NCBI RefSeq assembly: GCF_020184175.1
Contig: NC_065531.1
Span: 43,111,213-43,175,212 of the forward strand
Direction: 5' to 3'
DNA length: 64,000 nt
Origin: Aphis gossypii
Taxonomy: Eukaryota > Arthropoda > Insecta > Hemiptera > Aphididae
This document shows, piece after piece, positions 59,421 to 64,000 of the stretch. The translations under genes were made by a program, and so were the position numbers. Numbering within the stretch: position 1 is the stretch's first letter; every line of letters starts with the position of its first letter. Below the pieces are notes generated by a model. The model was not told the origin of the DNA. It saw only the letters and a list, made by a program, of their open reading frames with translations, and ran no database searches.

Positions 59421-61357
59421 AATATTATTAAAACATAATTTATTGCGATTACTAAATTTACAGCACTGCTTATATATTTATATTTTTAACTTACCTTTAT
59501 TTCACCGTTGAAACTATCTTTTAACATTCGGTCATTTTGAATAGTACCTTTAGTCATTTTTTTTTATTAGAACTGTAATGTTTGCTGTATGGTGCAAATT
59601 TCGTTTGCGAATACTACCTACAGATGTGGATTTATTTTTTTATTTTTTTGGCTATGTTGGCAAGTATACTTTTTTTTGTATGAAAAACTTATTCCAATAT
59701 TTCAGTATCCACATTAAATTTAGTTCGGATAACTGTATTAATAAAACGTTCGATACTTTTAACACCACAATTAATCACCAAACAATTGACGTCAAAATTA
59801 AAATAATTATTTATGATTGACATATTTGTAAAAAATATATTATATTATGTTGGTTTCTGTCAAATAATTATTTATTTATTATTTAATTTGTAATACAATT
59901 TAAAAATACCAATTTTAGATTAAAAAAAGCAGACTGATAATTAAAGTGGTAAGACTAGCGTTTAGTTTAGCCAGAGACCGATAATTGGCAAGAATCGCAA
60001 TATTCACGATATGGATAGCCATCTAATAGACCAAGTGTAAAACTTAACAGTCAAAACATTATCCTTATTTTATTAGGTATATTGAAGTTGGAAAATATTT
60101 GTTATAAATTGCGGTGTGGAATACCCATTTGATTAGTATTAAGAAAATCAATATTCAATTGAAAATACTAAGAAGACTTGTGTAATATGTTTTTAATACT
60201 TTTTAAATTGTATTTTGTATTGTATTTTATTATTTTACTATTAGTTATTTATTATTATTACTAATATTATAGGTACTTATAAAAAAAGTAATGGAACATG
60301 GTGTGTATTATGTATAATATCATTAATATTACGTACCTATGGTATTTGATCCATTATTATTTTATTATTCATTAAATTATACTAGTTAGCACTGATGACC
60401 ACGTATTTATTAGGTATGTAATTTTTATAAGACGAAATATATTTAATTATTATTGTTGTAACTGTATATATTATTTTGGTACAATACAATGTAATAAAAT
60501 ACATTTGTGAATAATTTTAAAATTCTCCACACATTACAAACCCTATGTCGATTCAGTGCGGAGGCCTGAGTACGCATGTACAAATAGACACTTTCACAAC
60601 ACTCTTAGGCCAGTCAAATTAGGTTTGAATTCGGAATTAATTAGTGGAAAGCTGGAAATCGTTTTAATTGCTTAAGTATAAGTCTAGTATTAGGGGAACA
60701 TGTTTTTCCCCCCACCGAGGTCGGCGTTGGCCGCTATCTTGAAAAACAGCTCTAAAATCGGAGTTTTTTTAGTTTTTTGATAATTATTCAAAAACTATGA
60801 GTTTTATGAAAAAATGTCATAAAACTCTGGTCTAAAATATAGGACGCTAAATTCTCTACAAAATCAAGACCAAAAATAATGAGATAAGTCTAATATGAAG
60901 GTTCATAAGTGACGTAAAAAAGTACGTTTTTTGAAGTTTTTTAAAAAAAATTGATTTTTTTTTTAGTTTTTTTTAATTTTTTTTGAAATCCGTCAATTTC
61001 ACGACAAAAAGTCATAACTTGCAATTTTAAGAAATTGTAATTTTACGTCGAACAGTGTTATATTCAATAATTTTGAGTAAGTATCAAGGCCAATAATAGA
61101 CTTTGAAATTTGACTCTCAAATTATCGGTTACAAATGTAGGCGTTGCAATACGTTTATAACAAATTCGTATGTAAATTATCGTAAAAAAAACCAATCAAT
61201 ATTTATTCCTTTATACCTACTTGTAAATTTAGTTAAAATAGTATGAGTATAGTTACTAAGAAAATAATATTATGTAATTAAATAATCGTAATATGTCATA
61301 TATTAACTTTTTTTACACAAAAAATCTAAAGATATTGTAATTATTTAATTTGAATTT

Positions 61358-61363
<6 letters not shown>

Positions 61364-61389
<26 letters not shown>
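61364..61389. repeat. TA dinucleotide microsatellite
   Basis: About 13 uninterrupted TA units. Confidence 0.88.
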
Positions 61390-61393
61390 TAGA

Positions 61394-61708
61394 GGTCCGT
61401 TACCCCAGTACCACCTAAGTATAAATACAGGTCAAAAAAATTCCATCAATTGTTATTTTATTTGTACACATTTGTAATAATAATTTAAACATTTGTACAC
61501 CTCCCCAAACTCGGGAAAATCCGTTTTCCCGTGGCGGTACTGGTGTAACGTTACCCCGGTACCGCCATCGGCTTGTATTGCACCTACCCACTCCAAATTT
61601 GTACCAACGATTGTTATTTTATTTGTACACGTTTGTAATAACAATTTAAACATTTGTACACCTCCCCAAACTCGGGAAAATCCGTTTTCCCATGGCGGTA
61701 CTGGCGTA
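61394..61708. repeat. Two-copy tandem repeat, unit about 160 bp, with internal inverted words
   Basis: GTTACCCC near 61394 and 61550 starts each unit. The segments at 61449-61545 and 61614-61708 are almost identical, sharing CTCCCCAAACTCGGG. GGCGGTAC and GTACCGCC flank the junction (61535-61566) as inverted repeats. Open frames across this repeat are accidental. Confidence 0.75.
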
Positions 61709-62010
61709 TTGGAGTAGGTAACTGATAATCCAATACCACGCTTATCATACTAGTCGTTTTCTCCACTACAATATGGTACCAAAAACGCTAAAAAAATCAA
61801 TTTTATAAAGATTAAGGGTACGAGAAAAATATTTTTTTATATTATAATGTAAACACAATATGGTTTGTAAATTGTATGTACTATGGTTATTTTATATATT
61901 AGAATAATTATGATTATTATTATTTTATAATATTGATTATTGTTTAATAACTATACATAAAGAAATACCCTCAATTCGAGTTTAGTACTGTGTACGCAAT
62001 CATAATCATT
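61709..62010. other. Non-coding AT-rich DNA
   Basis: Nothing can be assigned in this stretch. Confidence 0.5.
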
Positions 62011-62158
62011 AGCGTGCGCACGTGGGAGACAGGGGAGGCGCCCGCCTCCCCTACAAGATTTTTCGCTTTTCCAAAATCGGGAAAATCGGGTGGGGTGATT
62101 GGAGTCTGGACCTCCTTAGCTAAGGTATTGCCTCCCTTGCTAAGAATACCTGCGCACT
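62011..62158. mobile_element. Probable small MITE
   Basis: AGCGTGCGCACGT at the left and the inverse of AGTGCGCAGGT at the right bound a 148-bp GC-richer segment with GGGAGGCGCCCGCCTCCC inside. No target duplication was found, so the superfamily is uncertain. Confidence 0.45.
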
Positions 62159-64000
62159 CTTATTTAGACAATAATAAATCAATTATCATTATTGTGAAAT
62201 ATTATGCCGATGGTATCGCGTCGATGTACACTTTACAATTTTACAGGACAAACATTACGTCGGTAGTGTTATTAACGGCGTGCGATTTTAATAAATCTGA
62301 ATAAATGTAGACAGTAGATACCTATATAGCTTATAATTCATAAGAGTACAAGATACATTTAATATATACACATTACACAAATAAAACAATAACTAATAAA
62401 TAATTATAGTGATTACGTGTATACGGCCAGATATTCCTATTATGTATGTGGTGTATATGCCAGTGTGTAGATACCTATTTTTGATGACGAGTAATTATTT
62501 TGATCGTGTTTTATGAACTTCACTGGGAAAACATAGGCTATGGCAATAGCGGCCCTCCGGAATTCCCGGGTGATGTAGGATAATACAGTTTGTTACAAAA
62601 ATAATAATATATTTATATTATATATTAATAGTTATTTAAAGAATTCCTCAATAGTTTATGCTTAATACTAATATTAATTTATAATTGGACTGAGAAAATT
62701 TTGTCATTTTACCGTCACGTCTAGTATTGACTGGTTGGAACGTGTATACACTCATATTGTTTGACAAAATCAAAAGAGTTTATAGTGTTTTAATAATATT
62801 ATATTCATTGTCTTTTTATTTTAAACACAACAAAGGACCAAGGTAAGTAAATATTACATTTGTTTATTAATTTGATATAATTTATTACTTGAAGATTATA
62901 TAGTCTCGGATAAAATAAAATGTAACAATTGTTCAGAGGCCATCACTCAATAAAAAATCGAACTTAAAATTTTTTTGTCTTATATAGTACTCTGTGTTCA
63001 TGAATTGAGAAACATAGTTTTGTTAAACTATAAAAAACTATAGTTTTTTTTTTTGGTAAACTTTTTATATTGTATTAAACAGATTGTAATATTTATTTTT
63101 TTTTTATCGTATAAAATCGGTAAATTGAAATATAATAAAACTGTTTTTAGTAACTATTTTATCTATACTATTTTATAATTCTCAAGTAAGCAATAAGTTG
63201 AACCTGATTTCCATCCGAGGCGTGTGTAGTTTATAAATATCCAAGTATTAAGCATAAGAAAATAATACAATTCCCATGAATATTGTTTTATTTTTAAACA
63301 TTTATTAAAATCGTTTAATTTATTTTTTTAAATTTTTTTAAATATCAATAATTTTTTGTGTAAATGTTTATCTAGTTAACGCAAGAAAAATTAAATTAAA
63401 AAGGTATCAATATTTTTTTTAATGTACTATAATATGAGAGTTATTAAATTGGTACATGTTTAAAATCTAAATATTTTATTTCTTATATTTTCTGTAATAT
63501 TTTGGTGTATAAACGTAAAACCCTTGATTATTGATTTAATAAATCCTATGTTCACTATCAGAAATGTATAAAAATTAAAACTATTTTTATAAATTATTTT
63601 AAAATTATTTATACATTGTATTTAAAATAATTCGTTCACAAAATACAGTATTTTTCAATAAGTACAAAAATTCAATCATAAAAGATGCTTTAGGCGGCTA
63701 CTGTATATACTTGCCAGCAGAATTTAGAATCGCTTAGCGTAGGTACTACTCGTCTTTGTGCAATAGTTTTCAAAATTATTGCAAACAATTGTAAATAATT
63801 GTAAATAAAATCCGCAAATTTGTAAATCAGCCGAAAACATAAAAACCAAAAAAAAAAACAAGTCGAATTTTTTTATATTAAGTCCAAATTTTCCAGGCGA
63901 TCTTTTTAAGACAAAAAAAAAAGTTATCTATAATATAATAAACATTTAATAATTACTTGATTGCATAAAATTAACACATTGATTTACAGTACTGCTATAG
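62159..64000. other. Non-coding AT-rich DNA
   Basis: No coding gene is seen. A perfect splice-donor sequence (CCAAG|GTAAGTAA) at 62842/62843 could end a non-coding first exon of a gene that continues outside the window; this is not proven. Confidence 0.4.

Larger units (their letters stand above)
58601..61393. other. Non-coding, mixed repeats
   Basis: It holds an inverted fragment of the 1.37 kb repeat family at 59290-59420, a probable repeat piece at 60690-61140, and a TA microsatellite at 61364-61389. The open frames here lack any domain. A GC-richer patch is at about 59080-59160. Confidence 0.5.

Noticed and set aside
61453..61717. Overlapping open frames across the 160-bp tandem repeat
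   Set aside because: They read the repeat twice and lack any protein signature.

Overview
The window looks like nuclear DNA of an aphid or a close hemipteran relative. It is very AT-rich, has spliceosomal introns, and is dominated by transposable elements in many stages of decay. The lineage call rests on base composition and on repeat families that I associate with aphid genomes from memory; no search was run. There is no rRNA, no recognisable tRNA gene, no CRISPR array and no bacterial-style operon.

Layout. 1-6.2 kb: anonymous AT-rich DNA with a fold-back element (435-638), a decayed P-element (THAP9-type) transposase (2781-4089) and a short MULE-like fragment (5719-5905). 6179-13328: a complete but inactivated Helitron with both termini, carrying a nested 1.37 kb repeat and an intron-containing Rep-helicase gene with two stops and two frame breaks. 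14.8-18.8 kb: an almost intact four-exon hAT transposase on the minus strand with one in-frame stop. 19.4-24.8 kb: a 5'-truncated Ty3/gypsy element of the env-bearing (errantivirus-like) kind, with a solo LTR of another family inserted in its RNase H region. 26869-30614: a second hAT with a perfect 8-bp target duplication. 30869-33593: a small six-exon gene that matches no transposon family I recognise. It encodes two zinc-knuckle-like motifs, and its last intron holds a second copy of the same solo LTR plus a hAT-type MITE. 34.2-35.7 kb: a third hAT. 35.7-39.7 kb: two divergent non-LTR retrotransposon remnants. 39.7-40.2 kb: a PIF/Harbinger fragment. 40901-43589: a pogo-type element with its termini and TA duplication. 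43.7-45.0 kb: a multi-exon YqaJ-type nuclease pseudogene. 45.7-51.4 kb: three more decayed hATs, one split by a solo LTR. 51.5-53.7 kb: a nearly intact piggyBac transposase. 53.8-57.1 kb: pieces of a BED-finger hAT, a Tigger-like transposase and another hAT terminus. 57.1-64 kb: no gene recognised; it has a CpG-rich stretch (58.1-58.6 kb), tandem repeats and MITE-like ends.

Most genes here do not work together; each serves its own element. The best candidates for something new are the micro-exon gene at 30869-33593, the pogo element whose repeated boxes sit at both ends and against the transposase start codon, a hairpin with one compensated pair change shared by the two related solo LTRs, and the YqaJ nuclease pseudogene.
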